Positions 6,538 through 15,226 of a stretch of 51,003 nt of DNA are shown piece after piece. The stretch lies in the NCBI GenBank assembly GCA_036274635.1, contig DASUFI010000323.1, positions 1 to 51,003 on the forward strand, in the 5' to 3' direction. Each line of letters opens with the position of its first letter. Within the stretch, counting starts at the first letter, position 1. A program made the position numbers and the translations under genes. The notes under the pieces were generated by a model. That model saw only the letters and a program-made list of their open reading frames with translations, was not told the DNA's origin and made no database searches. Source of the stretch: DASUFI01 sp036274635 (GTDB lineage Bacteria; Planctomycetota; B15-G4).

Positions 6538-7962
6538 TCAGACGGTGCGGCTGAAGCGCTTGCCCTCGCCGTCCTGCGCGTGGCCGCGCAGGTACTCGTC
6601 GAAGACCATGGCCATCTGGCGCAGGAAGAGGCGGCCGCGCGGCGTGACGTCGAGGCGCCGGGCCGTCAGCGTGCACAGGCCCTCCTCCGCGAAGTGCTGC
6701 AGCTCCTGCCACTCGGTGGCGAAGTGCGTGGCGAGGTCCGCGCGACCCGTCTGGCGCTGCAGCTCGTCGAGGTCCACCCGCATGCGGCACATGAGCGAGA
6801 GGATCGTGAGGCGCCGCAGCTCGTCCTCGGGCGAGCGCCGCAGGCCCTTGATGGTGGCCAGGTGTCCCGACCGCAGCGCGGGCTCGTAGTCCTTGGTCGT
6901 GCGGGCGTTCTGCAGGAAGGTGCCCGCGACGTCGCCGATGGCCGACATGCCGATGCCCAGCATCTCCGGCGCCGGCAGCGTGGCGTAGCCCATGAAGTTG
7001 CGGTGCAGCGTGCCGGCCTGCAGCGCCTCCCACAGGCTGTCGCCGCGCAGCGCGAAGTGGTCGAGGCCGATGACCTCGTAGCCCGCCGCGCCCAGGTGCT
7101 GCAGCGCGAGGCCGAAGAGCCGCGCCCGCGCGATGGCCTCGGGCAGGTGCGCGTGCGTCTCGAGGTACTTCTGCGCCGGCTTCATCCAGGGCACGTGCGC
7201 GTAGCCGAAGACCGCGAGCCGGTCCGGCCGCAGGCGCGCGATGCTCTCCAGCGTGCGCGTGAAGCCGGCCTCGCTCTGCTCGGGCAGGCCGTACATGAGG
7301 TCGACGTTGATGCCCTCGATGCCGCGCCGCCGGAAGTGCGCGATGAGGCGCTCGGTCTCGTCCAGCGTCTGGTCGCGCTTGACCATGGCCTGCACCACCG
7401 GGTCGAAGTCCTGCACGCCCATGCTCACGCGGTTGAAGCCGAGGTCGCACAGCAGGTCCGTCTGCTCGGGCGTGGTGACGTGCGGGTCCACCTCGAGCGA
7501 GCGCTCGGCGCCGGGCAGGAAGCGGAAGTGGCGCGCGATGGCCGCGTGCAGCCGCGCGATCTGCGCCGGCGACAGGAAGGTGGGCGTGCCGCCGCCCCAG
7601 TGCATCTGCATCAGGCCGCGCCGCTCGCCCAGCGCGCCGGCCACGATGTCCAGCTCGCGCTCCACCGCGTCGAGGTAGCTGTCCGCGCGATCCTGCCGCC
7701 CGCTGATCTCCACCGTGCAGCCGCAGTACAGGCACAGCCGCTCGCAGAAGGGCAGGTGCACGTAGAGCGAGAGGGGCTCGGCGGGGTGCTGCGCGGCCTG
7801 CGCGTAGGCGCCGAGCGCGTCGGACTCGGTGGCGTCCTTCCACTCGGGCGCGGTCGGGTAGCTGGTGTAGCGCGGACCCTGGCCCGAGAGGCGCAGCAGC
7901 GTGGCCTCGTCGACGCCGAGGATCTCGTGGATGTCGCTCACGGCGGGCCGAGGATAGCGCAT
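6538..7962 (-). CDS. hemN: Oxygen-independent coproporphyrinogen III dehydrogenase
   Basis: 474 residues from ATG 7962; a GTG at 7941 (seven codons in) is a real alternative because TATCCT lies 9 nt before it. It is a radical-SAM enzyme: GPRYTSYPTAPEW at the N-terminus, then YVHLPFCERLCLYCGC with the CxxxCxxC ligands of the 4Fe-4S cluster plus the extra Cys of HemN. GGGTPTFLS (SAM binding), EVDPHVTT, RVSMGVQDFDPVVQ and GINVDLMYGLP follow in order, and a HemN C-terminal domain (SLMCRMRVDL) ends it. It decarboxylates two propionates of coproporphyrinogen III to vinyls without oxygen. This full-length form with GPRYTSYPTA and the extra Cys separates it from HemW. Confidence 0.95.
   Translation of the reverse strand: MRYPRPAVSDIHEILGVDEATLLRLSGQGPRYTSYPTAPEWKDATESDALGAYAQAAQHPAEPLSLYVHLPFCERLCLYCGCTVEISGRQDRADSYLDAVERELDIVAGALGERRGLMQMHWGGGTPTFLSPAQIARLHAAIARHFRFLPGAERSLEVDPHVTTPEQTDLLCDLGFNRVSMGVQDFDPVVQAMVKRDQTLDETERLIAHFRRRGIEGINVDLMYGLPEQSEAGFTRTLESIARLRPDRLAVFGYAHVPWMKPAQKYLETHAHLPEAIARARLFGLALQHLGAAGYEVIGLDHFALRGDSLWEALQAGTLHRNFMGYATLPAPEMLGIGMSAIGDVAGTFLQNARTTKDYEPALRSGHLATIKGLRRSPEDELRRLTILSLMCRMRVDLDELQRQTGRADLATHFATEWQELQHFAEEGLCTLTARRLDVTPRGRLFLRQMAMVFDEYLRGHAQDGEGKRFSRTV
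7951..7956 (-). promoter_or_regulatory. -10-like TATCCT upstream of the alternative hemN start
   Basis: TATCCT (7956-7951) ends 9 nt before GTG 7941. If it is the true promoter, hemN would be leaderless and seven residues shorter than given. Confidence 0.3.
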
Positions 7963-8117
7963 CGATCCCTCGGCGCGCTTCGACGGCTCGGCCTTGTCAC
8001 TCCCCGTGTCCCATCAGAGCGCGCTGCGGGTCGTACCATGGCGCCGTCCGGCAGCTCGCGGTGGGCACCAGCGGTCCACCCGACGTCAGATCCCGCGCTG
8101 GATCGCGGAGGTGTCCG

Positions 8118-8771
8118 ATGAAGCTCGCGACCGCCTGTGCCTGCCTTGCCCTGATCGCCTGGCACCCCGGTGCTGTGCCGTTGCGTGTTGCGGGCGGCCT
8201 GGGTCCGCTCGACGCGACCGTGACGCACGACGGCCAGGTCGTCACCGTGAGCGTCGGCGCGCCACGCACGTTGAGGATCTCGGCGCAGCGCGAGGCGGGA
8301 CTGCAGACCTTCGACCTGGATCTTGCCGCGCTGCCGGAGGATGCGCGCGTGGTCGCAGCCCAGCTCGGCGCCTTCGGCGATCACGGCCTCGCGGCGGCGC
8401 TGGCCATCGAGACCGCTGCGGGAACCGAGTACCGCTGGCTGTACACCTTCGGCGATCCGCTCCAGGGCCGCTTGCTCGCGCCGGGCCCCGACGCTCGGCC
8501 TTCGCCGGAGACGATCGACGATTGGACGCTGTCCGGCCCGCTGTTCACCTCGACGGGCACGCCCTACCGGCTGGTCGACATCCACAATCCCGGTGGCGAC
8601 TCGCTCGAGCTCACCTTCCGGCGCGGCGAGCTGCAGGGCGTGCGGTCGAGCTCGGGCGAGTACGCGCTGGACGAGCGCGTGGTGCACGACGTCTGTCCCA
8701 TGGGCTTCCGGCTGGGGATGCGCAGCACGGGCGTGGCGGTGAGCGTCGAGCGCGTCGTCGCCGTGAAGTGA
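8118..8771 (+). CDS. Small secreted protein of unknown function
   Basis: 217 residues from ATG 8118, preceded by GCGGAGGTG, a good ribosome site; this decides the start over an upstream ATG at 8061. MKLATACACLALIAWHPGA is a signal peptide. The mature protein is short and beta-rich (HDGQVVTVSVGAPRTLRIS, then LVDIHNPGGDSLELTFRRG) with no recognised motif. It ends one base before the stop of the convergent methyltransferase gene. A single Cys (HDVCPMGFR) lies near the C-terminus. Function unknown. Confidence 0.7.
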   Translation: MKLATACACLALIAWHPGAVPLRVAGGLGPLDATVTHDGQVVTVSVGAPRTLRISAQREAGLQTFDLDLAALPEDARVVAAQLGAFGDHGLAAALAIETAAGTEYRWLYTFGDPLQGRLLAPGPDARPSPETIDDWTLSGPLFTSTGTPYRLVDIHNPGGDSLELTFRRGELQGVRSSSGEYALDERVVHDVCPMGFRLGMRSTGVAVSVERVVAVK

Positions 8772-8772
8772 G

Positions 8773-9600
8773 TCAGCCCACCTTCGCCCGCGCCTGCACG
8801 AACGAGTAGAAGAAGACCGCGTTCGGGTCGTGCCCCACGAGGTCCAGCTCCTCCTTCATGCCATCCACCGTCTCCTGCGAGACGCGCCCCGAGCGCAGCA
8901 GGTCCTCGCAGCCGGAGAGCAGCAGCTCCGTCCAGTACGCCAGGAACTCCGCGCGCTCGTTGCCGTGGCGGTTGTCGAGGTGGAAGTTGCGGACCTTCGT
9001 CGTGATGTCCTGGTAGCCCGTGCTCATCAGCAGGTTGCCGAGCTTCGCGCCGACGAAGGGGTCGCCGCCCACCTCCATCTGCAGATCGTTGTAGGCGCGC
9101 CAGTAGGCCAGCGTGTTGGGGCTGTAGGGGTCGATGAAGAAGGTGGCGTTCTGCACCTCGGTCACCGCGATGGGCGAGCCGGGGCGCAGCACGCGGCGCG
9201 TCTCGGAGAGCACCTGCATCGGGTTGCCGACGTGCTCGAGGATCCAGCACAGGAAGGCGCCGTCGAAGCGGTCCGCGCCGAAGTCGAGGCGCGTGGCGTC
9301 CATGCGCTGCAGGTCGAAGCGGCCCGTGGCCCAGCCGAGGGCCGCGAGGTGCTCCTGCGCCGCGGCGAGGTTGGCCTGCGAGGCGTCGATGCCCGTGACG
9401 TGCAGGTCCGGGAAGTGGCGCAGCAGGATCTCGGTCTGCGCGCCCACGCCGCAGCCCACCTCGATGAGCTGCCGGCAGCGCCGGAACGGCAGCTGGTCGT
9501 GCACCTTGTACGAGAGGAAGCGCGCCTGGCGACGCAGGCGCTCCTGCTCCTCGGGCGTGAAGCCGTGCAGGTAGCCGGTGGCGGACTTCTGGGCGGGCAT
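8773..9600 (-). CDS. Class I SAM-dependent methyltransferase
   Basis: 275 residues from ATG 9600, with GGAG nine bases upstream. The Rossmann-type fold is clear: QLIEVGCGVGAQTEILL is motif I binding AdoMet, VTGIDASQANLAAAQEHL motif II with the acidic residue for the ribose, FDGAFLCWILEHVGNP motif IV, and VLRPGSPIAVTEV the post-motif region. The substrate cannot be told. The long C-terminal part (WTELLLSGCEDLL and beyond) is alpha-helical and resembles small-molecule methyltransferases. It stands alone between convergent and divergent neighbours. Confidence 0.85.
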   Translation of the reverse strand: MPAQKSATGYLHGFTPEEQERLRRQARFLSYKVHDQLPFRRCRQLIEVGCGVGAQTEILLRHFPDLHVTGIDASQANLAAAQEHLAALGWATGRFDLQRMDATRLDFGADRFDGAFLCWILEHVGNPMQVLSETRRVLRPGSPIAVTEVQNATFFIDPYSPNTLAYWRAYNDLQMEVGGDPFVGAKLGNLLMSTGYQDITTKVRNFHLDNRHGNERAEFLAYWTELLLSGCEDLLRSGRVSQETVDGMKEELDLVGHDPNAVFFYSFVQARAKVG

Positions 9601-9707
9601 GTGGCAGCTCCAGCCTGGCCACATCAAGCATGAGGCACGAGCCACCCTCCGCGCAATCGCGCCGGCAAGGGCGCCGCGGCTTGCACATCGCCAGACGACG
9701 TCTCACC

Positions 9708-10943
9708 ATGGCGACCATGGACGCCCGGGTCGATCGAGTCCGCCTCCGGAACTTCAAGAGCATCGCCGCTTGCGATGTTCGACTTGGCCGGCTCACCGTG
9801 CTCGTCGGCCCCAACGGGTCGGGCAAGAGCAACTTCGTCGATGCGCTGCGCTTCGTCCGCGATGCGCTCGACAATACGCTGGAATGGGCCCTGCGCCATC
9901 AGCGTGGCGGCATCCAGAAAGTGCGCCGCATCTCGCGAGGCCACCCCCACAACTTCGCCATCGCGCTGGATTTGGGTCTGCCCGGGGGCTGCCGAGCCTC
10001 CTACGCGTTCGAGATTGGATCGCGCGACCCTGGTGGCTTCGTTGTCAAGCGCGAGCAGTGCCAGATCACGAGCGCACCACGGCTGGCCGAGTCATCCGCC
10101 GAATGCTTCCTCGTGGAGTCGGGCCAGCTCAAGCAATCGTCCGTCAAGGTACAGGTGCAACTCGAGCCAGACAGGCTCGCGCTCGTGTCGTTGTCGGGCA
10201 CCAGCGCCTTCCGACCCGTGTTCGACCACTTGTCCAACATGGCGTTCTACGAGCTCAACCCTCGTCGCATGCGAGACCTGCAGGATCCCGACCCGGGGGA
10301 AAGACTGAAGTCCGACGGCAGCAACATCGCCTCGGTGATCCGGGAACTCGCGCGAGCATCCGGTGGCACCAACCTGAAGCGAATCAATGAGCACCTCAAG
10401 ATGGTCTTCCCAGACCTGATCGATGTGCAGCACGAACAGGTCAAGTCCAAGGAAACCTTGCAATTTCGACAGTACGTGCAGGGCGATCAGAACCCTTGGA
10501 CCTTCGATGCCCTGAACATGTCCGACGGCACGGTGCGTGCGCTCGGCGTCCTTGTGGCGCTCTTTCCGCCCCCGGCAAACGGTCACCGGCAATCGACGCT
10601 TGTGGCGCTCGAGGAGCCTGAAGTCGCGATCCACCCCGGTGCGGTCCGGACGCTGGGCGATGCCTTCCTGGGCGCCTCGGAGCGCACGCAGGTTCTGCTG
10701 ACGACACACAGCCCAGACCTCCTCGACCACGAATCACTTGACGACACGAAGATTCGCGCGGTGCGCATGGAAGCCGGCAGGACGTACATCGGTGAGGTCG
10801 ATTCCGTCACCAGAGCGGCGTTGAAGGATCAACTCTACTCGGCGGGAGAGTTGCTGAGGCAAGGCCAGATCGTCCCGGACCCGGAAGCCACGCGTATCGA
10901 GCCCGAGCAGCTCGAACTCTTCCGTGACGAAGCCATCGGATGA
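9708..10943 (+). CDS. OLD/RecF-like AAA ATPase, first gene of an ATPase-DUF4276 pair
   Basis: 411 residues from ATG 9708. VRLRNFKSIAACDVRLG followed by VLVGPNGSGKSNFVDALRF is the N-terminal strand and Walker A (residues about 34-41) of ABC-type ATPases of the RecF/OLD/AAA_21 class. NMSDGTVRALGVLVAL is the signature region, LVALEEPEVAIHPGAV the Walker B (about 298-304), and LLTTHSPDLLD the switch histidine. No nuclease domain is fused to it; instead the next gene, overlapping by 4 nt, is a DUF4276 protein. Such split pairs are found in defence islands. The codon use is visibly less G+C-biased than its neighbours, suggesting acquisition. The specific trigger is not known. Confidence 0.85.
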   Translation: MATMDARVDRVRLRNFKSIAACDVRLGRLTVLVGPNGSGKSNFVDALRFVRDALDNTLEWALRHQRGGIQKVRRISRGHPHNFAIALDLGLPGGCRASYAFEIGSRDPGGFVVKREQCQITSAPRLAESSAECFLVESGQLKQSSVKVQVQLEPDRLALVSLSGTSAFRPVFDHLSNMAFYELNPRRMRDLQDPDPGERLKSDGSNIASVIRELARASGGTNLKRINEHLKMVFPDLIDVQHEQVKSKETLQFRQYVQGDQNPWTFDALNMSDGTVRALGVLVALFPPPANGHRQSTLVALEEPEVAIHPGAVRTLGDAFLGASERTQVLLTTHSPDLLDHESLDDTKIRAVRMEAGRTYIGEVDSVTRAALKDQLYSAGELLRQGQIVPDPEATRIEPEQLELFRDEAIG

Positions 10944-11497
10944 CGGATCGTCGCATCGCCTGCATCGTCGAGGGCGATGGAGAAGTCGCGGGGCTGCCGA
11001 TTCTCCTCCGGCGTATCGAGCCCGATGCTTCCGTTGACCGTCCCTGGCGATGTCCGAAGGGAAAACTCGGACGTCATGAGGAGCTCGCACGCGCCCTGGA
11101 GTTCGCGCGACGGAAGACATCGGCTGCTGACCTGATCCTCCTGCTGCAGGACGCCGACGACCAGGCGCCGTGCCTCGAGGCACCCTTGCTCCTCGACCGC
11201 GCTCGTTCTGCAGCGCCTGACCGGCAGGTGCGTGTCGTCATGGCCAAGCGCGAGTTCGAGGCGTGGTTCCTTGGGGCGTTGCCATCACTTCGCGGCCTGA
11301 GGGGCATTGCGGCGGACGCGCCTGCGGTCGCCGCACCCGAGGATATCCGTGGCGCCAAGGAGAGGCTGGGCAGTCTGATGGGAAGACGATACTCCCCAAC
11401 GACGGACCAGCCTGCATTCTGCGACAGATTCGACATCGAGCTGGCAAGAAGGAACTGTCCCTCTTTCGACAAGCTGCTTCGCGATCTAGGTCACTGA
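10940..11497 (+). CDS. DUF4276 family protein, TOPRIM-like putative effector
   Basis: 185 residues from ATG 10940, in an ATGA overlap with the ATPase stop. IACIVEGDGEVAGLPILLRR carries the E-G-D-x-E pattern that opens DUF4276, LILLLQDADDQ holds a D-x-D about residues 70-72, and MAKREFEAWFLGALPSL is the conserved block with a third acidic residue. The E...DxD order matches a TOPRIM-type metal site, so a nuclease role is inferred. Its pairing with an OLD-like ATPase is like splitting a Class 1 OLD/Gabija-type protein in two. The final 12 bp overlap the hemE 3' end on the other strand. Confidence 0.8.
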   Translation: MTDRRIACIVEGDGEVAGLPILLRRIEPDASVDRPWRCPKGKLGRHEELARALEFARRKTSAADLILLLQDADDQAPCLEAPLLLDRARSAAPDRQVRVVMAKREFEAWFLGALPSLRGLRGIAADAPAVAAPEDIRGAKERLGSLMGRRYSPTTDQPAFCDRFDIELARRNCPSFDKLLRDLGH

Positions 11498-12526
11498 GCT
11501 CTCGCGCTCCTTGGCGCACTCCACGAACGCGGCCACGCACTCCGGGTCGGTCTCCTTCAGCACGCCGTGCCCCAGCGCCAGCACGTGCCCCGGCCTCCCG
11601 CCCACCGCGTCGAGCAGCGCGCGCGTACGACGCCTCACCTCGTCCGGCCTGGCCAGCAGCGCGGCCGGATCCAGGTTGCCTTGCAGCGCCACCCGCCCGC
11701 CGTGCCGCTCGAAGGCGGCGGCGATGTCCGTGCGCCAATCCAGGGCCACGCCCTCGGCACCCAGCGCGACCAGGTCGTCCAGCAGGTGGCTCCCGTCGCG
11801 CGCGAAGACGAGGCGCGGCGCCAGGCCGCTGCTGGGCTGCAGCGCGCGCCGGCTCCACGGCGCCACGCGCTCGGCGTAGTCGGCCTGCGTGAGGCCGCCG
11901 GCCCAGGTGTCGAAGAGCACGACCGCGTCGGCGCCGCACTCGATCTGGTACTGCAGGTGCCAGCCGACGACGGTGGCCAGCGTGTCCATGAGCGCGTCGA
12001 AGACGGCGGGCTCGCGGTACATGAGCTGCCGCAGCCGCGCGTGGCTGTCGGACGCGCCACCCTCCACGGCGTAGGCCGCCAGCGTGAAGGGAGCGCCCGC
12101 GAAGCCCAGCAGCGCCGTGCCCTCCGGCAGCCCGGCGCGCACGCGGCGCAGCGCCTCGCCCACGAAGGGCAGCTCGGCCGCCGGGTCGATGCGGCGCAGC
12201 GCGCGCACGTCGGCCTCGCCGCGCAGCGGCCGCTCGAAGCTCGGGCCGCGCCCCTCGTCGAAGCGCAGCCCGAGGCCCATGGCGTCGAGCGGCAGCAGGA
12301 TGTCCGAGAAGAGGATCGCGGCGTCGACGCCGAAGCGCCGCACCGGCTGCAGCGTGACCTCGGCCGCGGCGGCCGGATCGCGGCACATGGCCAGGAAGCC
12401 GCCCGCCTGCCGGCGCACCTCCTGGTACTCGGGCAGGTAGCGGCCCGCCTGGCGCATGAGCCAGACGGGCGGGCGCGGCGTGCGCTCGCGGCGCAGGGCG
12501 GACAGGAGCAGCGGGGTGGCGGCCAT
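11486..12526 (-). CDS. hemE: Uroporphyrinogen decarboxylase
   Basis: 346 residues from ATG 12526 (MAATPLLLSALRRE); further upstream ATGs would add 18 residues without counterpart. The UroD signatures are present: RPPVWLMRQAGRYLPEYQ with the substrate-binding Arg residues, VDAAILFSDILLPLDAMG with the catalytic Asp, GFAGAPFTLAAYAVEGG, and DAVVLFDTWAGGLT. It removes four acetate carboxyls from uroporphyrinogen III to give coproporphyrinogen III in the cytoplasm. TATCGT ends 10 nt before the start, and a MITE-like element lies about 60 bp upstream. Convergent with the DUF4276 gene, overlapping by 12 bp. Confidence 0.95.
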   Translation of the reverse strand: MAATPLLLSALRRERTPRPPVWLMRQAGRYLPEYQEVRRQAGGFLAMCRDPAAAAEVTLQPVRRFGVDAAILFSDILLPLDAMGLGLRFDEGRGPSFERPLRGEADVRALRRIDPAAELPFVGEALRRVRAGLPEGTALLGFAGAPFTLAAYAVEGGASDSHARLRQLMYREPAVFDALMDTLATVVGWHLQYQIECGADAVVLFDTWAGGLTQADYAERVAPWSRRALQPSSGLAPRLVFARDGSHLLDDLVALGAEGVALDWRTDIAAAFERHGGRVALQGNLDPAALLARPDEVRRRTRALLDAVGGRPGHVLALGHGVLKETDPECVAAFVECAKERESSVT

Positions 12527-12536
12527 GGGCGCTGCC

Positions 12537-12542
12537 ACGATA
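12537..12542 (-). promoter_or_regulatory. -10-like TATCGT upstream of hemE
   Basis: TATCGT (12542-12537) ends 10 nt before the hemE ATG. There is no convincing Shine-Dalgarno sequence in the gap, so a very short or absent leader is suggested. Confidence 0.3.
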
Positions 12543-12587
12543 GCGACCGCGGGCCCGGCCACCATGCGCGGCCGCCGCACCGACGCC

Positions 12588-12749
12588 AGGAGCCCGTCGA
12601 AGAAGTGCTTCGAGTGCGGAAGGTGCGGAATTCGTGTCGGATCGAGGCGCCGGACCGAGGCGAATCAGAGATTCGCCGCAGGGCCGGCAACGAAGAGCCG
12701 GCGCGAAGGACGCTCCTTCCGCGCCGAATGACTTCTTCGACGGGCTCCT
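12588..12749. mobile_element. 162-bp MITE-like non-coding element with terminal inverted repeats
   Basis: The outer 19 bp are perfect inverted repeats: AGGAGCCCGTCGAAGAAGT at the left, its complement at the right. Imperfect symmetry continues inward to about 39 bp on each side. The core holds two more hairpins, GGCGAATC/GATTCGCC (12659-12677) and GCCGGC/GCCGGC (12683-12702). No credible reading frame is inside. If the element is trimmed to GAGCCC...GGGCTC, its flanks are CCAG and CTAG, close to a palindromic 4-bp target, but this is only suggestive. The right end overlaps the stop codon of the gene at 12748. A 47-bp relative sits in the crcB leader at 1370-1416. Confidence 0.65.
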
Positions 12750-14298
12750 AGTGAGCGTTGGGCTCCAGCGGCTGCCCCATGCTCCCGCGGAACGCGCCCA
12801 CCACCGCAGCCAGCGCGGCCGGGTCCTTGGGATAGACCTTGCTGCGCCCCATGGCCGCCTGCGCGGCGCGATCCAGCTCCGCGCCCAGCACCTCCCACTC
12901 GCGGAACTGCTGCACGTTCTCGGAGTCGACGATGAACTCGAAGAGCGAGAGCCGGCGCTGGCTGTCGATGTCGAGATGGTTGTAGAGCCAGCGCGACTGG
13001 TCGCGGTGGTCCTTGATGTCCAGCATCTCGGCCGCGCCCAGCGAGCGGATGTCCTCGGCCACGTCGGAGCGCGCTTCGGCCGTGAGCTGCTCCTGCAGCG
13101 TCTGCGCCTCGAGCGCGTCCAGCTCGGGCACGCCGCCGAGGGCGCGGCCGAAGACCACGGTGAGCGGCTCGCCGCCGCGCAGGCCGCCCGGCGTGGGCTC
13201 GGGACGATGATCGAGCGACTCGAGCAGGTCCGGCACGTCGGCGGGTCGGCCTTCCGACGTCAGCAGCAGGTGCAGCACGAGGCGCGCGTAGGCGCGGTCG
13301 CGCGGCGTGTCGGCGCGGGAGGCGGCGGCGCGCTGCAGGCTGGGCGGGGCGTCGCCGCGCAGCTCCGCGACCAGCTTGCTCCAGTGGCGCGTGGCGCTGT
13401 CGCCGCGCGAGATCCAGCCGTCGTCGGAGACGTGCGACTCCTCGCTGTGCGAGAGCGGCGTCGGCGGCGAGAAGACCGGCGGCGGCGGCGCGTGGCCCTC
13501 GGGCAGGAAGCCTTCCCAGCCCTGCTTGCTCCAACCGCTGGTGCTGGACGACCAGGACGAGGACTCGCCGCCCGCCACCCAGGCCTGTCCGTAGGCGGCG
13601 ATGTCCAGCTCGTCCGCGAGGCCCTGCTGCAGCCAGGGCGGCACGGGCCCGTAGGCCCCGAGCTGCAGCAGCAGGTTGCTGACGAAGTTCAGGACGCGGT
13701 AGCCCACGCCGTGCGCCACCCAGGTCTTGCCGCTGGACACGGCCTCGGGCTGCGCGAGGTTGAAGACGAGGACCTCCCACGTCTGGACCACCGCCGCGTG
13801 CTCGTTCGTGGCGTTGGAGACGGGCAGATCGGGCTTCCAGCCGGAGTAGCCGCCGTCCTCGCATTGGTCGAGCAGCGCGAGGATCTCGCCGAAGGCCGTG
13901 TCGCCACCGTCCACGTCGGAGGAGGCCAGCACGACCGAGAAGCGGTGGCCCGAGACCAGGCCGTCCGCGCGGCCGAAGCGCTCCGCCAGCAGCGACGCCA
14001 CCGGCTGCAGGCCCGCGACCACCTGCTCGAGCGCGTGCTGCGCGTCCTTGGGCTTCTTGAGCTTGTCGGCGACGCGCACGCGCACGTCGAGCGGGCCCAC
14101 GGCGGCGCCCACGAAGGCCTGGCTCTCGAGCACGGCGTGGAACAGGTCGCGACCGGGCGCCGGCGCGTTGGCGTGCGCCTCGCCCAGCGCCGCGGTGAGC
14201 AGCGCGCCGGCCTTCTGGTCGACGGACTCGTTCCCGGCATGCGCCGCGCTGGCCGCGACCAGCGCGACGGCCAGCACCCCCCACGACGCTCTCTTCAT
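12748..14298 (-). CDS. Secreted protein of unknown function, paralogue of 43718-45229
   Basis: 516 residues from ATG 14298, preceded by GGAG; MKRASWGVLAVALVAASAAHA is a signal peptide. The protein is related over its length to the one at 43718-45229. Shared blocks are AERFGRADGLVSGHR, PPWLQQGLADELDIAAYG, GWEGFLPEGHAPPPPVFSP and SLGAAEMLDIKD. One copy has a Ser/Trp-rich insert (GGESSSWSSSTSGWSKQGW) after the block with QAWVAGG. The pattern of an N-terminal alpha/beta region, a PPWLxQGLxDELD motif and a long helical tail resembles peptidase-like or basic secretory proteins, but the HExxH zinc motif is absent, so I assign no activity. The stop codon is inside the MITE-like element. Confidence 0.8.
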   Translation of the reverse strand: MKRASWGVLAVALVAASAAHAGNESVDQKAGALLTAALGEAHANAPAPGRDLFHAVLESQAFVGAAVGPLDVRVRVADKLKKPKDAQHALEQVVAGLQPVASLLAERFGRADGLVSGHRFSVVLASSDVDGGDTAFGEILALLDQCEDGGYSGWKPDLPVSNATNEHAAVVQTWEVLVFNLAQPEAVSSGKTWVAHGVGYRVLNFVSNLLLQLGAYGPVPPWLQQGLADELDIAAYGQAWVAGGESSSWSSSTSGWSKQGWEGFLPEGHAPPPPVFSPPTPLSHSEESHVSDDGWISRGDSATRHWSKLVAELRGDAPPSLQRAAASRADTPRDRAYARLVLHLLLTSEGRPADVPDLLESLDHRPEPTPGGLRGGEPLTVVFGRALGGVPELDALEAQTLQEQLTAEARSDVAEDIRSLGAAEMLDIKDHRDQSRWLYNHLDIDSQRRLSLFEFIVDSENVQQFREWEVLGAELDRAAQAAMGRSKVYPKDPAALAAVVGAFRGSMGQPLEPNAH

Positions 14299-14533
14299 GC
14301 TCCGGACCTCCTCATCCGCAGACCTGCGCGCGCGCAGCCGGCCCCCGCTCGGGAGCCTCGACCGCACGCCCGCATGCACGTCGGACGAAAGCCGTCGCCA
14401 TTACGCGAGAAGAACCTGGTTCTCCGTCCTTGGTATCGGCAGCCGGCGGCCGCCATCTACAGCAGCGGCGTCCCGCCGTGACACGAAGCGGCTGGCGAGG
14501 AGCCCCACGGCAGTCCCGGTCCGCGCCGCCGCC

Positions 14534-15226
14534 TCACGGGGTGAGCCTGTAACCGGTCCCGCGCACCGTGTGGATGAAGCGTGGATTGCGAGCGTCGGGC
14601 TCGAGCAGGCGGCGTAGCCGCACGATGAAGTTGTCGATGGTGCGTGTCGTGGGGAAGGCGTCGTAACCCCACACGCGGTCGAGGATCTCGTTGCGCGAGA
14701 CCACCTCGCCCGGGCGTTCGGCCAGGCAGCGCAGGATGAGCACCTCCTTGGGCGAGAGCTGCAGGAGCCGGTCGCCGATGCGCGCCTCGTAGCTGCGGAA
14801 GTCCACCGTGGCGGCCCCCAGCCGCAGGACGTCACCGGCGGTGGACGGGCTGCGCAGCCACTCGGCGCGGCGCAGGATGGCCCGCACGCGGGCGATGAGC
14901 TCGCGCAGGTCGAAGGGCTTGCCGAGGTAGTCGTCGCCGCCCAGCTCGAGGCCGCGCAGCCGGTCGCCCACGCCCGACTTGGCGGTGAGGAAGAGGATGG
15001 GCACCTGGTTGCCCTCGGCGCGCAGGGTCTGGCAGACCGCGAAGCCGTCGAGCTCGGGGAGCATGACGTCCAGCAGCACGAGGTCGGGATGCTGCTGGCG
15101 CACGACGCGCAGGGCGGCGGCGCCGTCGCCGGCCAGGCTGACCTCCCAGCCCTCGAGGCGCAGGTTGTCGGAGATGACCTCGGCCAGGTGCGCCTCGTCC
15201 TCGACCACCACCAGCCGCGCGCTCAC
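14534..15226 (-). CDS. OmpR/PhoB-family response regulator
   Basis: 230 residues from GTG 15226, whose GTGA overlaps the kinase stop. Receiver domain at residues 1-120: acidic pair E9-D10, phosphoacceptor D53 in LVLLDVMLPELDG, Thr in ILFLTAKSG, Lys in YLGKPFDLRELIARV. A winged-helix DNA-binding domain follows, with LSPKEVLILRCLAERPGEVV and a C-terminal FIHTVRGTGYRLTP, typical of OmpR-type Trans_reg_C. It should bind direct repeats near promoters when phosphorylated by the kinase just upstream. Co-transcription with hemL suggests that the target may involve haem or electron transport, but this is an inference. Confidence 0.93.
   Translation of the reverse strand: MSARLVVVEDEAHLAEVISDNLRLEGWEVSLAGDGAAALRVVRQQHPDLVLLDVMLPELDGFAVCQTLRAEGNQVPILFLTAKSGVGDRLRGLELGGDDYLGKPFDLRELIARVRAILRRAEWLRSPSTAGDVLRLGAATVDFRSYEARIGDRLLQLSPKEVLILRCLAERPGEVVSRNEILDRVWGYDAFPTTRTIDNFIVRLRRLLEPDARNPRFIHTVRGTGYRLTP

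Noticed and set aside
12456..12731. Plus-strand open frame through hemE and the MITE-like element
   Set aside because: It crosses the terminal repeats and is antisense to hemE. The element looks non-coding.
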